Below, piece after piece: positions 9,335 to 19,922 of a stretch of 64,000 bases of DNA. A program made the position numbers and the translations under genes. Below the pieces are notes generated by a model. The model saw nothing but the letters and a program-made list of their open reading frames with translations, did not search any database and was not told the DNA's origin. Source of the DNA: Agapetus fuscipes (Eukaryota > Arthropoda > Insecta > Trichoptera > Glossosomatidae). Position 1 is the first letter of the stretch; each line of letters opens with the position of its first letter. Location of the stretch: NCBI GenBank assembly GCA_951799405.1, contig OX637341.1:19087659-19151658 (forward strand). Direction: 5' to 3'.

Positions 9335-9525
9335 TGCATGCCCACAATGGCAATCGTGCGTTTGCTGTTGCGGGTCTCTCTTCGTGGAACCAACTGCCAC
9401 CGGAAGTTCGAGAATCAAAATCCAGGGAAAACCTCAAAAAAACCCTCAAGACACACTACTTCGCCGCGATAACACAAAAAGCGCCCTTGGAGTGACAATC
9501 TTCACGAAACGGCGCTTTACCAAGT
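9335..9525 (+). mobile_element. LINE C, 3'-terminal fragment
   Basis: Encodes NRAFAVAGLSSWNQLPPEVR, then KSRENLKKTLKTHYFA and a stop, followed by AAGCGCCCTTGGAGTGACAA and CACGAAACGGCGCT (terminal hairpin). Confidence 0.7.
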
Positions 9526-9529
9526 CGGC

Positions 9530-9860
9530 ATCATCATCACAAACAGACACGTGTAAGTTCGCGCTTACAAATGCTGAATGTGTACTTAAAAATTTAAATC
9601 CAAACCTCAAATGAACATACCTACACCCGTCAAATTTGCCGACCTTCCCTGAAGCATGGGGTGACATTGGTAGAGTGAACCATTTTTACAGTATGGGTAG
9701 TCAGTCTCATACCAACCTATAAATCAATAAATACAAATAAGAAATAACATTCGGGTATAAACAGGTAAACAAAAAAATCATTCTAATAAATCTATACAAA
9801 AAAAGCCAATTGGTCTACAAAAAAGAAAACATAAAATTATGAATAAATATGCCGCCAACT
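9530..9860 (-). mobile_element. LINE A 3' UTR copy, 5' truncated
   Basis: Reads on the minus strand from the distal UTR (AGTTGGCGGC near 9855) through GGTTGGTATGAGACTGACTAC, the stem-loop region and the GCGCGAACTTACACGTG block. It ends close to the LINE C copy. Confidence 0.65.
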
Positions 9861-9892
9861 AATAAAATAAATGTGGTATAATCTATAATATC

Positions 9893-9918
9893 TATAGTCA
9901 AAGTTGCAAGGATATATT
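9893..9918 (-). repeat. LINE A 3' tail, left part (split by LTR element)
   Basis: CAAAGTTGCAAGGATATAT continues at 15402 with TCATTGAGC. Together they restore the LINE A 3' end as seen at 18405-18435, so the LTR element inserted here. Confidence 0.75.
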
Positions 9919-10965
9919 GTCAGGTAGCTAGCATGTCAGATAGCTACCTGTGGGAAAAAAGAAGAAGAAGAAGACATGATCTGTCAAAACATTATACCTG
10001 CCACAGGAAAAATAATGTCATTACCAACTTGAAAGAAATTGAAGCGCATCTTTAGCCACAGAAATTGAACCGGATCCAAATGAGAGGAAGAAGACAGGCT
10101 GAGATTGTCAGTTAGGAGGGAAACACTTAAAATCCCCCGTTAAGCTCCGCATCGCGCTGGTAGGGAGTTTATAAAAGGCGTCGACCTCCCACAATCGACG
10201 ACACAAACTCTGAGGACACAAGCTCTTCAACACCTGAACCAATAACACCTACCAGGCGTGGCCAAGAACATCTATCGGAGAAGGCTTGAGTCGCCGTTGT
10301 TGCCTGCACTACACAGCCCCTGGCCGCGCCTGGGTCCCCCGTGGCGGATTCCTCGGAAGGAAGGAGCCCCTGCTTTCTACCCATCGCCAGCGCCCGCTTG
10401 GCTACTCCTTGATATCCGGAGCCCCGTGCCCACAGTTCCTCAGGAGGACGGAGCGCCTGCCCCGTCCAGCCGAGCGCTCCCGTCTTATCGCGGGCTGAGC
10501 CCCGTGCCGCAATTCCTCCGGAGTGTGGAGCCCGACATCCCGCCAAAAGCGTTGCCGTTGCCGGCGCCCCAGCATCGACTACCCGCATCCCAGCACCAAG
10601 ACTTCTCTCCATCCTCGTGAGCTAATCAAACCCTTTAAATACATTATCTAATTTCACCTAGAACCAGTCAGTCGTGCAGTTTAGCGTGGTGATGCTCTCA
10701 TTTCTCATAATTTAAAATAAATCCCGTCTTTCCTTTACCCGGTTTTTCTCTCCATCACCTATATTTTTTAACCTCTTTAGCATCAGTGGAAAGCGAGCAA
10801 GGTGTTGGGCCTGAACACCACCCTGAGGAGTCTTTGGCTAGCCGGGCAACTGCAAAAGCGCGCCACCTAACCTCAAAGGGCCCCCTTGTCAGTAGAACCC
10901 GTCCTAACCTCAAAATGGTCTGCCTTTCCAGGGAGGTTCAGTGGAGGTCAAAGCTGGTCATCACA
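9919..10965 (+). repeat. 5' LTR (1047 bp) of the decayed LTR element
   Basis: Starts TGTCAGG, ends TCATCACA. Contains an (AGA)n stretch, a TATAAAAGG box at 10170-10178, a GC-rich middle (10260-10620) and AATAAA at 10716-10721. It is nearly identical to the 3' LTR except for one replaced block near 10879-10947. Confidence 0.85.
10170..10178 (+). promoter_or_regulatory. TATA box in 5' LTR
   Basis: TATAAAAGG in the U3 region. The same box lies at 14627-14635 in the 3' LTR. Confidence 0.6.
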
Positions 10966-10985
10966 GTGGCGCCTTAACAAAAGAC
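10966..10985 (+). promoter_or_regulatory. Putative primer-binding site
   Basis: GTGGCGCCTTAACAAAAGAC directly follows the LTR. TGG plus GCGCC is the usual start of a tRNA-complementary site. A second candidate, TGGTGGCGCTCAAAAAGGG near 12460, makes the assignment uncertain. Confidence 0.4.
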
Positions 10986-11399
10986 ACCGTTGCTCGATCC
11001 ACATTGTATTTTCCCCATTAACAAATAAAGTTTTATTTCAGCAAATTGTGTTCCAACGGAAAAGTGTTGTTTTTGTGTTTCGGGTTTTGTGGTACTTTGA
11101 AGTCGTTTCCACCTGGGATATTTGTGTTTTTGGTGGTTATGCTTTATCATCTTGAGGATTGTTAACCGTTTTTCTTGGTTTGATGATATTTGGACGAATT
11201 CAAAATTTGAGTTACGTAATTCGAAAATGCAGACAAGCATTCTCAAACTTGCGTAAATATTTTGACAATTTTTTTTTTCTCTCTTCCCAATTTTTTTTTT
11301 GGGGGTCTCTATTTCCAGAGGCGTAACCATTCGTTAAATTTTCTCAACAAAAAATTTCAAGGGGTTCTCAACATTTTCAAAAAAAAAAAAAAATTTTTT

Positions 11400-11760
11400 T
11401 TTTGCAACAAGAACTCTCCGAAAGTTTCAAGGAGAGCCTTTTTGGGGTAGTGGATGTTTTCACGAAATATTTTTGGATATTTCTATTAAAGTATGCCACA
11501 AGTAGCAGCAATAATAAAGAAGCTTGGGTCAAGCATCTTTATTTCCCGGGGAATGCCGAGGTCCGTTGTTTGGGACAACGGTAAACAATCCATCGCCAAG
11601 GAATTCGAGGAATTTCTGGAGATGTACGGAGGGCAGACAGGCGGACGTGAAGGGCGAGAGAAAAGCTGTTTGGCTTTTCAGCTGGGAGAGTATCACATGG
11701 AGGATGTTCTCGGAGCTGGACCTGCTATGGCGGAAGAGTAAACTACTTTCCTACGAGCAA
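11400..11760 (+). pseudogene. Integrase remnant of the decayed LTR element
   Basis: One frame reads FGVVDVFTKYFWIFLLKYA (first catalytic Asp region). After a frameshift near 11490 another frame gives SRGMPRSVVWDNGKQSIAKE and FEEFLEMYGG, with the second catalytic Asp in WDNG. This matches the RNase H-fold core of Ty3/gypsy integrases. The rest of pol and all of gag are unrecognisable. Confidence 0.65.
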
Positions 11761-14374
11761 ACGAGAAGTAGATGCGTAAACTCATTTACAAACACCTAGA
11801 TGTCTGCAATGATCACGCATGACGTCTTATCTATAAACTAATTACTCCATATCTTATTTTTGCAAATTCCATTTTTGTCCTGAAATATGACTTTGACCGT
11901 TCCCCGTTGAATTGCGCCCTCAGCAGGGAGCACTGTTCGGAGTCATTCCGTTAATCTTTCTTAGCATCAAAATCTTTCTACATCAATACCTACGCGTTTG
12001 CTCCAGGGAGACCTGGTTGGTGTCCATATATTTTTTTTATTATTTAAATGAATGTTTCTTTTTCTTCTCATGTGTTCTTTCAACTCGCATATTCATTTAT
12101 GCTCAACTGCAGAAAACTGTCTGTTTTTGTCTCCGACCCACAGTATCAACTTCTTGCGAGTTGGATCAGGTAATTTGGCCAGGTCGTGAGTCAGAATCCA
12201 GCGGGTTCTCTTCGGAGAATGGATCTGTACTTTCTTTCTTGTTTACATGTTTTGGACGCGGGTTGTCTTTTGATTGCGGACTCAAAGTACACACTCTCAT
12301 GAGTGATGTCAGGTAATTTGGCCAGGTCACAATCCAAGGTCACCAGCTGTTTATCCAACACTGTACCTTCTTTAATTTGTTTCATTGTTTTGTATTTTGT
12401 TACTTTGTCTACGTTTATTGCCTGCATGATTTTTCAACTTTCCAAGTTTTGATAAAAACTTGGTGGCGCTCAAAAAGGGAACGAGAAGGAGAGCTGAGCT
12501 AGTCCAGATGTAGACATCAAGAGAACATCTGTGAACATCATAGGCAATACACCTTGACAAAGGTGGTATGCTGCCGAACGCTGTGAATGCGTGGGAAGAC
12601 GTAGCGAGCACGTCTTGGGAAAGGGTGGAGCCCTTGCCGGTAACGCTGGAGTGCGTTGGAGCAGTCAAAGGGGACTGGACACAATCTGGGATGATTGTGG
12701 GGCGCTTGGGAGAAGCGTGAGGAGTGGTTTGACGTAACCGGGATACTCCTGCAATCCAACGGGATTGGCAACGCCGGAGTGCGTTGGAAGTCTTACGAGA
12801 CTTGAAGTCCGACGGGACTTGGTACCAGTCTGACGAGACTTGGGGGAGTCTGCTGACTCATTTTTTGAAATCACCTTGGAGTGATGGGTACGCCAGGCTT
12901 GCATCTTCGGATGGCGCCAACGGATTGTATCCCTGTGTTTATTTATCATGTTATTTATTGACGGAAGGAAGGTTTTCGCCATGTGGGCAAAACCTGAGAA
13001 CACACTGGAACCCAAGGAGAAGAGTGGTATGAAGATTGACCACCTCCTGAAGCCAGGCCTAGACTACTAAAAGCATTGTTAGCTGGGACAGTCACCACGG
13101 CGTAGTGTTTGCCGGGGAGTTTAGTTATTGTCATGTACGTCGGCGTATACTGCACTCAGGCAGTATATACCGAATGTTGACTCACTCGAAACCCCTCAGA
13201 AGGGCTTGCTTCGGGGCGTACGCTAGTTACCACCCTATACCTGCCCGGGCAATGATCAACGCTTCTTCGTTGTTCATTGAAGCAAAAACCCTAGCACCCA
13301 ACTTTGTGACTAGGGCTAGAGTCCTAAATCGTCGCTGGTCGGAGCGGTCAAGAAATGCCGACAGAGTGTGGTCAGTACTGTGTCTTCAGACCGGTATTGT
13401 CACATCTCGAGCAGGAGATCTTCACCTCTACTTCAATACTACAACATCTGTCATATATTTTTGTATTTTCTCATGTACTTCATGTATGTAATATGTATAC
13501 CCTGTACTTCATGTATATAATATGTATAACCTGTACTTCCCAATCCCAGGATTACCTGTGTTGAATAGTGAGATCAGTGTGCCACGCCCTCTTGCGTTGC
13601 ACTGGCCAATGAACGGGCCACCTCATTGTTTTTCCATGGTGTTCCTACCTCCGTTCCGCCTCTCTTGGTTTCTTATCGGTTCTTCCAAAAGAGTGTGAAT
13701 CGAACCGAAGGATCATAAGTAGTTAGATCCTTTCCTTTTGTAACCCACATGTAACAGACAACTTGTTATTGTTTTGTATGAGAGCTCACCACGTTGTACT
13801 TATTGACTGCTTGCTGGATGATTTTGGTCTGTTAGGCAGGTAGATACCTAAAAATAAAATTCTGTGTACCAAGGCAAAATTTTTGTGTTTTCAAGAGCAA
13901 TAAGTGAAAAACGAGCTAGACTCGTTAGTGCTTAGGGTCCTGTACCCCAAATGTGAATTGTGTGCCACCATTTAAACTTAGAACAAAGACCAAATTCAAC
14001 TTAATAATCATGACTTAAATTTTTATTATTTTACAAGAACAAAACATCACTTTTACAATTTCATTTTATTTTGTCTTAACTATGTAATGTACAAATTTGT
14101 TTCTGTGTCAATTTGCTTTGTCTCATAATATTTTACACCATTTCTTATACATATTTTAAACCTGTTTCAGAGCTACCTGTGTACAATTCATGTCGTCTGC
14201 GTACGACCTCTTCTCTGTATGTCTTGTTCAACCACCGCCACCTACGCTTCGCACTGACTGGTATACTGTTAAACATATATTTTAAACTAACTTATGTCTG
14301 AACACAACGTCAAAAAGCTCACTTCGCTGGATTCTCTGCGCGAGGTGCGTTTTTGCCTCAGCGACGAGCGGGAA
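11761..14374. other. Degraded interior of the LTR element, no clear gene
   Basis: Contains a 20-bp direct repeat (TCAGGTAATTTGGCCAGGTC near 12167 and 12311), a GC-richer stretch at 12480-13400 with repeated ACGAGACTTG-like words, and AT-rich DNA to 14374. No conserved domain was recognised. The bases before the 3' LTR (GCGACGAGCGGGAA) could be a short polypurine tract. Confidence 0.45.
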
Positions 14375-15397
14375 TGTCAGGTAGCTAGCATGTCAGATAG
14401 CTACCTGTGGGAAAAAAGAAGAAGAAGAAGACATGATCTGTCAAAACATTATACCTGCCACAGGAAAAATAATGTCATTACCAACTTGAAAGAAATTGAA
14501 GCGCATCTTTAGCCACAGAAATTGAACCGGATCCAAATGAGAGGAAGAAGACAGGCTGAGATTGTCAGTTAGGAGGGAAACACTTAAAATCCCCCGTTAA
14601 GCTCCGCATCGCGCTGGTAGGGAGTTTATAAAAGGCGTCGACCTCCCACAATCGAGGACACAAACTCTGAGGACACAAGCTCTTCAACACCTGAACCAAT
14701 AACACCTACCAGGCGTGGCCAAGAACATCTATCGGAGAAGGCTTGAGTCGCCGTTGTTGCCTGCACTACACAGCCCCTGGCCGCGCCTGGGTCCCCCGTG
14801 GCGGATTCCTCGGAAGGAAGGAGCCCCTGCTTTCTACCCATCGCCAGCGCCCGCTTGGCTACTCCTTGATATCCGGAGCCCCGTGCCCACAGTTCCTCAG
14901 GAGGACGGAGCGCCTGCCCCGTCCAGCCGAGCGCTCCCGTCTTATCGCGGGCTGAGCCCCGTGCCGCAATTCCTCCGGAGTGTGGAGCCCGACATCCCGC
15001 CAAAAGCGTTGCCGTTGCCGGCGCCCCAGCATCGACTACCCGCATCCCAGCACCAAGACTTCTCTCCATCCTCGTGAGCTAATCAAACCCTTTAAATACA
15101 TTATCTAATTTCACCTAGAACCAGTCAGTCGTGCAGTTTAGCGTGGTGATGCTCTCATTTCTCATAATTTAAAATAAATCCCGTCTTTCCTTTACCCGGT
15201 TTTTCTCTCCATCACCTATATTTTTTAACCTCTTTAGCATCAGTGGAAAGCGAGCAAGGTGTTGGGCCTGAACACCACCCTGAGGAGTCTTTAGCTAGCC
15301 GGGCAACTGCAAAAGCGCGCAACCTAACCTCAAAGAGGTGACGGTTCGCGGCAGCGCGGGGGCCCAGCAGGGCCGCGCTTCAAAGCTGGTCATCACA
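14375..15397 (+). repeat. 3' LTR (1023 bp) of the decayed LTR element
   Basis: Direct copy of 9919-10965. About 950 bp are nearly identical; a block near 15336-15379 differs entirely from the corresponding 5' LTR block. Confidence 0.85.
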
Positions 15398-15401
15398 ATA
15401 T

Positions 15402-15625
15402 TCATTGAGCTTCTCAGATGTATGCCCACAAACAAACACGTGTAGTTCGCGCTTACATTTGTAATACATAATGTGTACTTACAAATAAAATCCAAACCTC
15501 AAATGAACATAAGCCCTACAACTTTTGCCGACCTTCACTGACACAGGGATGACATTGGCAAAGTGAACCATTTTTTACAGTGTGGGTGGTCAGCCTCATA
15601 CCAACCTATAAGTCCAAAGTCATAT
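15402..15625 (-). repeat. LINE A 3' UTR, right part (split by LTR element)
   Basis: Continues the piece at 9893-9918 and carries GTAGTTCGCGCTTACA, the stem-loop region (TTGCCGACCTTCACTGACAC ... GGCAAAG) and GGTTGGTATGAGGCTGACC, all on the minus strand. Confidence 0.75.
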
Positions 15626-15931
15626 GGGTTATTTATAATCTAAGTTGCAGAAAAAATAATTTCGTGGTTTCATTCATTGAATTCATTCTTCTGCACTGTT
15701 TATTTTGCAATGTCTGCTTCTGTTTGCGTGTTTTTCAGAAACTTCTCTCATTGTAAAGCCGCAGGAATATTGGGTTGCGTTATTATTCACAACTCTTGCA
15801 AGTAAAATGGGTTTTCTCAAGTAAAAGTGACAAGGCAATGCCAGCTCGGAACAGATTATTCCTAGAAAACAACATGATATGATATTGTTTACAGTTCCTG
15901 ACGGTGTAATAAGACATATTATAGTTTTGCT

Positions 15932-16460
15932 ATAATCTAATATAAGTTGCAAAGATATGTTACATTGGAAATTCACATAACATGCATTCTCACAATCAGA
16001 CACGTACAAGTTCGCGCTTGCACATGCCTCATGTGAACCTACAACATAAAAACCAAATCTCAAATGGACATACACCCTGCAACTACTGCCGTCCTTCCCT
16101 GTAACAGGGATGACATTGGCAAAGTGAACCATTTTTACAGCATGGGTGGTCAGCCGCATACCAACCTATAAGTCAAGGAACATACACGACAAATTACATT
16201 TTATAATTCAGTAAATAATAATATCAAAACTAAACAGTAAACAAATTCTAATTTAACAAACCCTAGCCGCCAATATTACAGATCAACCGCAATTTCTTTC
16301 TGTCCTTACATACTTCTTTCATTTCCTCCAGAGTCATAAGCTTTTTCACACAGGCTCTTCTTTTATTATGACTCTGGATATTCCATTCATTCGCAATTTA
16401 GGATATTTGGTCCATCCATACCTTTCTCGGTCTTCCGCTACCACGACATCCACGCCATCA
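15932..16460 (-). mobile_element. LINE A, 5'-truncated copy
   Basis: From 16460 to 16262 the minus strand encodes a decayed C-terminus (GSGRPRKVWMDQIS-like, then QSHNKRRACVKKL and KKLRLICNIGG-like). The 3' UTR follows to GCAAAGATATG-type sequence near 15935. The reading frame is interrupted. Confidence 0.75.
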
Positions 16461-16714
16461 TTATTTTCATTTTTGCTTTGAAAATCATAAATTACTACAT
16501 TACCTCATTGATCAACCACTGACAGATCATCAAAAAATAAATAGATGGAGAATCTGAAGCACTTTTTTCACCCAAAAAGAATTCGTGCACATGCCTAGGG
16601 CGCACGCTTTGCACAAAAAGAGGTCTTGCTGTAATCAGTTTCCAGGCAACCGTAATATTTTTGTGTCGTTTTGACGTTTCACGTTAATATTTTATATCCC
16701 GTTTTTTTTTCAAG

Positions 16715-16885
16715 ACTAATCAGCTGTTCACTTGCGGCCATTTTGGATTAGCAGGTCTTCATACAAATATTACCGATATTTGGTAGGTAAGAATAACCGT
16801 GGTGATGAAACTTCCAGCCCAGGCATCATTAGTTTGTCAAAGCGTGAGCTCATCGGACTAGCAAAATGTCTAAGAATAGCACCAA
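16715..16885 (+). repeat. MITE-like unit shared with 32945-33150
   Basis: AGACTAATCAGCTGTTCACTT, GCGGCCATTTTGGATTAGCA, GGTCTTCATACAAATATTAC and GCATCATTAGTTTGTCAAAG recur at 32945-33150, where part is present in inverted orientation. Looks like a foldback DNA element. Confidence 0.5.
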
Positions 16886-17470
16886 AACTAGAGATGAAAA
16901 TTCAGGTTTATATTATTATTTTGTTCCAAGTAAGATTTGAATGAATCCAGTTCTCAGAAATGTGAACATACCAGACCGCGAGTGGGAAGATATTGAGAAG
17001 GATGTAACCTTCTACGTCACGACTTTTACATTAACTATAACAAGGGCTGACTTACAAAAAGAACCTTGACATTTCTCATTTAAAGCAGACATTTCTAATG
17101 AACGGATACAAATTTAATGTCAAATGAATTTAGACTTTGTTGTTTACGTTTATTTCAAGATGTTAAACACTTATCCTTCTTCTGATTGCACTTCTTTCAA
17201 AGATAGGCAATCGTAATAACTATTTACACATTTAATACTGCTTCTACCATCAGAAGTTTTGTACATTGTTTTTTTTTTAATTTTCATAATTTTTGCAACC
17301 ACGATGTCTTTCTTAATCCTTTCATTTTCATTGTATAATACGATAGAGAAGGTGTTATTATTTGTTCCTTATAGCATGTCTGTCGAAAAAAAATCGAATT
17401 TACTGTTTTTGATAGTTGACAGAAGTTCTACAATGGTATTAATGCGTCGGATGGCGTCCCCCATTTCAAC
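16886..17470. other. No gene seen
   Basis: AT-rich. Nothing supported. Confidence 0.35.
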
Positions 17471-17477
17471 AGAAATA

Positions 17478-17605
17478 GGATGGTGTGAGGCCGGCCCCCT
17501 TACCCGTAAAAATAAATAGGTTCAGAATCGCCACAATATGTGACCCCTTCGGGAATAACGCAGGCAAGAAGATACACTACATGTGTAGCTTAGTTGCAGT
17601 TGCAG
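17478..17605 (-). repeat. Repeat unit R
   Basis: GGCCGGCCCCCTTACCCGTA, AAAATAAATAGGTTC and CCCCTTCGGGAATAACG are the reverse complement of the unit at 1168-1250. Related copies are at 33215-33345 and 48380-48465. Confidence 0.5.
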
Positions 17606-17675
17606 TGTGGCTTCCCTGTTGGCAACAATATCACTTCATGAGATCAGCAGCATATTCCGTCAGCATATTCCTTGA

Positions 17676-17905
17676 CTTAAAGGTTGGTATCAGGCTGACC
17701 ACCTATACTTTAAAAAAATATTCACTTTACCATTGTCACTCCTGTCACAGGAAAGGCCGGCAAAAGTCACAGCGTTTATGTTCATTTGAGGCTTAAATTT
17801 TAATTTGTAAATACACATTCAGAATTTGTAAACGCGAACTTACACGTGTTTGCTTGTGGGCATGCATTTGATATAAGCTTTGAATGTTAACATATCCTTG
17901 CTATT
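17676..17905 (+). repeat. LINE A 3' UTR copy
   Basis: CCTTGACTTAAAGGTTGGTA to AACATATCCTTGC. The stem-loop region is diverged (TCCTGTCACAGGAAAGGCCGGCAAA). Confidence 0.7.
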
Positions 17906-17907
17906 AT

Positions 17908-18275
17908 ATGTAGATTTTAGAGATGTGGTCGTATAGAAGACTTCTAGGAATTTCCTGGAAAGACCACACTACAAATGAGGAGGTTCTCCAAAGAATCGAA
18001 GGAGGAAGGCATCTGCTCAGGACCTTGTCCGAAAGACATGCAAGATGGATCGGCCATGTAATACGACAAGAAGGTTTCTTGCATGCCATAATGGAGGGAA
18101 TGACTGAGGAGACCAACTCTAGGGGACGCCCATGCCAAGAATACCTGGAGGACCTATTGGTGGACGTGCGCTGCTCATCATATGCAGACCTTAAAAGAGC
18201 CGCACAAGACAGGGAAGAATGGAGGAGAAGAATGAAAGAAATTGCTGCAAGACAATCCCAGGATTGGAACTAGAG
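17908..18275 (+). mobile_element. LINE D (RTE-like) C-terminal fragment
   Basis: The open frame from 17923 reads MWSYRRLLGISWKDHTTNEE, LLRTLSERHARWIGHVIRQE, EGMTEETNSRGRPCQEYLED and DREEWRRRMKEIAARQ. 'WSYRRLLxIxWxDxxTNEEVLxR ... GHVxR ... GRGRPxxxWL' is the standard C-terminal signature of RTE-type LINE proteins. It is truncated upstream of the catalytic core. A second copy is at 42725-42915. Confidence 0.75.
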
Positions 18276-18752
18276 AAGAAGAGATTATAGCCTCAAGCGC
18301 TTCTAACCTGCTTTTATATTATTATCTTGCTAAAATTATTTTTGAACTTTACTTTGTTACTATAATCTTCTTCGACTCTTTTAAGTCTATAATAATCTAT
18401 AATCTAAGTTGCAAGGATATATTCATTTAAAGCTCTCAGATGTATGCCCACAAACCAACAAGTGTAGTTCGCGCTTACAAATGCTGAATGTGTACTTACA
18501 AATAAAATCCAAACCTCAAATGAACATAAGCCCCACAACTTTTGCCGACCTTCCCTGAAACAGGGGTGACATTGGCAAAGTGAACCATTTTTTACAGTAT
18601 GGGTGGTCAGCCTCATACCAACCTATAAGTCAAGGAATATGAATAATAAATAACATTTAAATATAAAAAAGAACAAAACCTTACAAAGAAATCTATACAA
18701 AAAAAGTCAAAAATTTCCTATGCAAAAAATGTAGCAAATGAATACACCAACA

Positions 18753-19920
18753 TTAGAAATCAACATTGCAGATTAGCCGCCACTTCTTCCTGTCCTTGCA
18801 TACTTCTTTCATTTCATCCAGAGTCATAACCTTTTTCATACAAGTCCTCCTTTTATTATGACTCTGGATATCCCAGTCATTCGCTATTTCAGAGATTTGA
18901 TCCTTCCATACTTTTCTCGGTCTTCCTCTACCACGACATCCATCTATTGTAGCAACATATACTTTCTTCGTCAATCTTTCATCACTCATTCTCTCCAAAT
19001 GCCCGAACCATCTTAACATACTTCTTTTAATCTTCACTTTCACACTTTCCCTTACACCACATTCTTCTCTTACAAAATCATTTCTCACCCTGTCACTTCG
19101 TTTTTTCCCAATCATACTTCTTAGATAGTCCATTTCTACTGTATGGACTTTACTAATTTCCCTTTCACTCACCGTCCAGGCTTCACTTCCATACATCAAG
19201 GTTGGCACTAGTATACCACCGTGCACCGCCAATCTAACATTTTTTGAGAGATTTTGGTTCCTGGCGATGCAAGCGGTCGCACCCAGTACACACCTGCCTT
19301 TCATTATTCTTCTTTCAAATTCACCGGCCATTCTTCCATCTTTTTCAAACTTACTTCCCAAATATACAAACTCATTTACGACATCAACATTCATTCCATT
19401 AATTTTAAATTCATAATTCATATTTTCATCATCTCTTTCAAAAATCAAAACTTTCGTCTTTCTTGCATTCAACTTCAAATTATTACCTTTCAAAGCTTCG
19501 TTCAATCTAGAGAGCATCATTTGCAATTCCACTGCTGAATCAGATACAAGGACTGCATCATCCGCATACAGTAGAACGCTTACTTTGCTCTCTCCTATCA
19601 TTAATCCACAATCATCAAGTCTAGCATCTCGAACACACTTGTCCATGACTATGTTAAATAGCCATGGGCTCATCACACATCCTTGCCTTACACCCTTAAA
19701 AACTTCAAACCATTCACTATACTCACCATCAATACGAATGCAAGCCATACTATTCTCATAGTTCGCATGCACCGCATTGAGTAGAGCTCCATTCACTCCG
19801 TATGCTTTCAAAACATCCCACAACATACCTCTGTCCACTGAGTCAAAAGCCTTTTCCAGATCCACAAAGGCCGTGAATAGTTTCCCCCTCACCGACAATT
19901 GTTTTTCAACAAGTTGTCGT
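18753..19920 (-). pseudogene. LINE A reverse transcriptase, 3' half
   Basis: Open frame of about 389 codons from RQLVEKQL. Shows FTAFVDLEKAFDSVDRGMLW, GVRQGCVMSPWLFNIVMDK, the catalytic LLYADDAVLVSD (about 19558-19590), VNEFVYLGSKFEKDGR, LMYGSEAWTVSEREISK, LRWFGHLERMSDERLTKK and the end RKKWRLICNVDF. The frame is intact to its stop, so this half would encode an undamaged fragment; it lacks the endonuclease because of the inversion. Confidence 0.85.
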
Positions 19921-19922
19921 AG

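Larger units (their letters stand above)
9915..15401 (+). mobile_element. Decayed LTR retrotransposon with ATAT target duplication
   Basis: Two direct repeats begin TGTCAGGTAGCTAGCATGTC and end GGTCATCACA: 9919-10965 and 14375-15397. They are flanked by ATAT at 9915-9918 and 15398-15401. The interior (10966-14374) begins with a TGGCGCC primer-binding-like word and retains only an integrase remnant near 11440-11640, so the element cannot move on its own. The integrase remnant and the 4-bp duplication suggest the Ty3/gypsy group. It is inserted in a LINE A tail. Confidence 0.85.

Noticed and set aside
10169..10620. Pro/Arg-rich open frames on both strands, repeated at 14626-15077
   Set aside because: They lie in the GC-rich part of the two LTR copies and reflect base composition, not a conserved gene.
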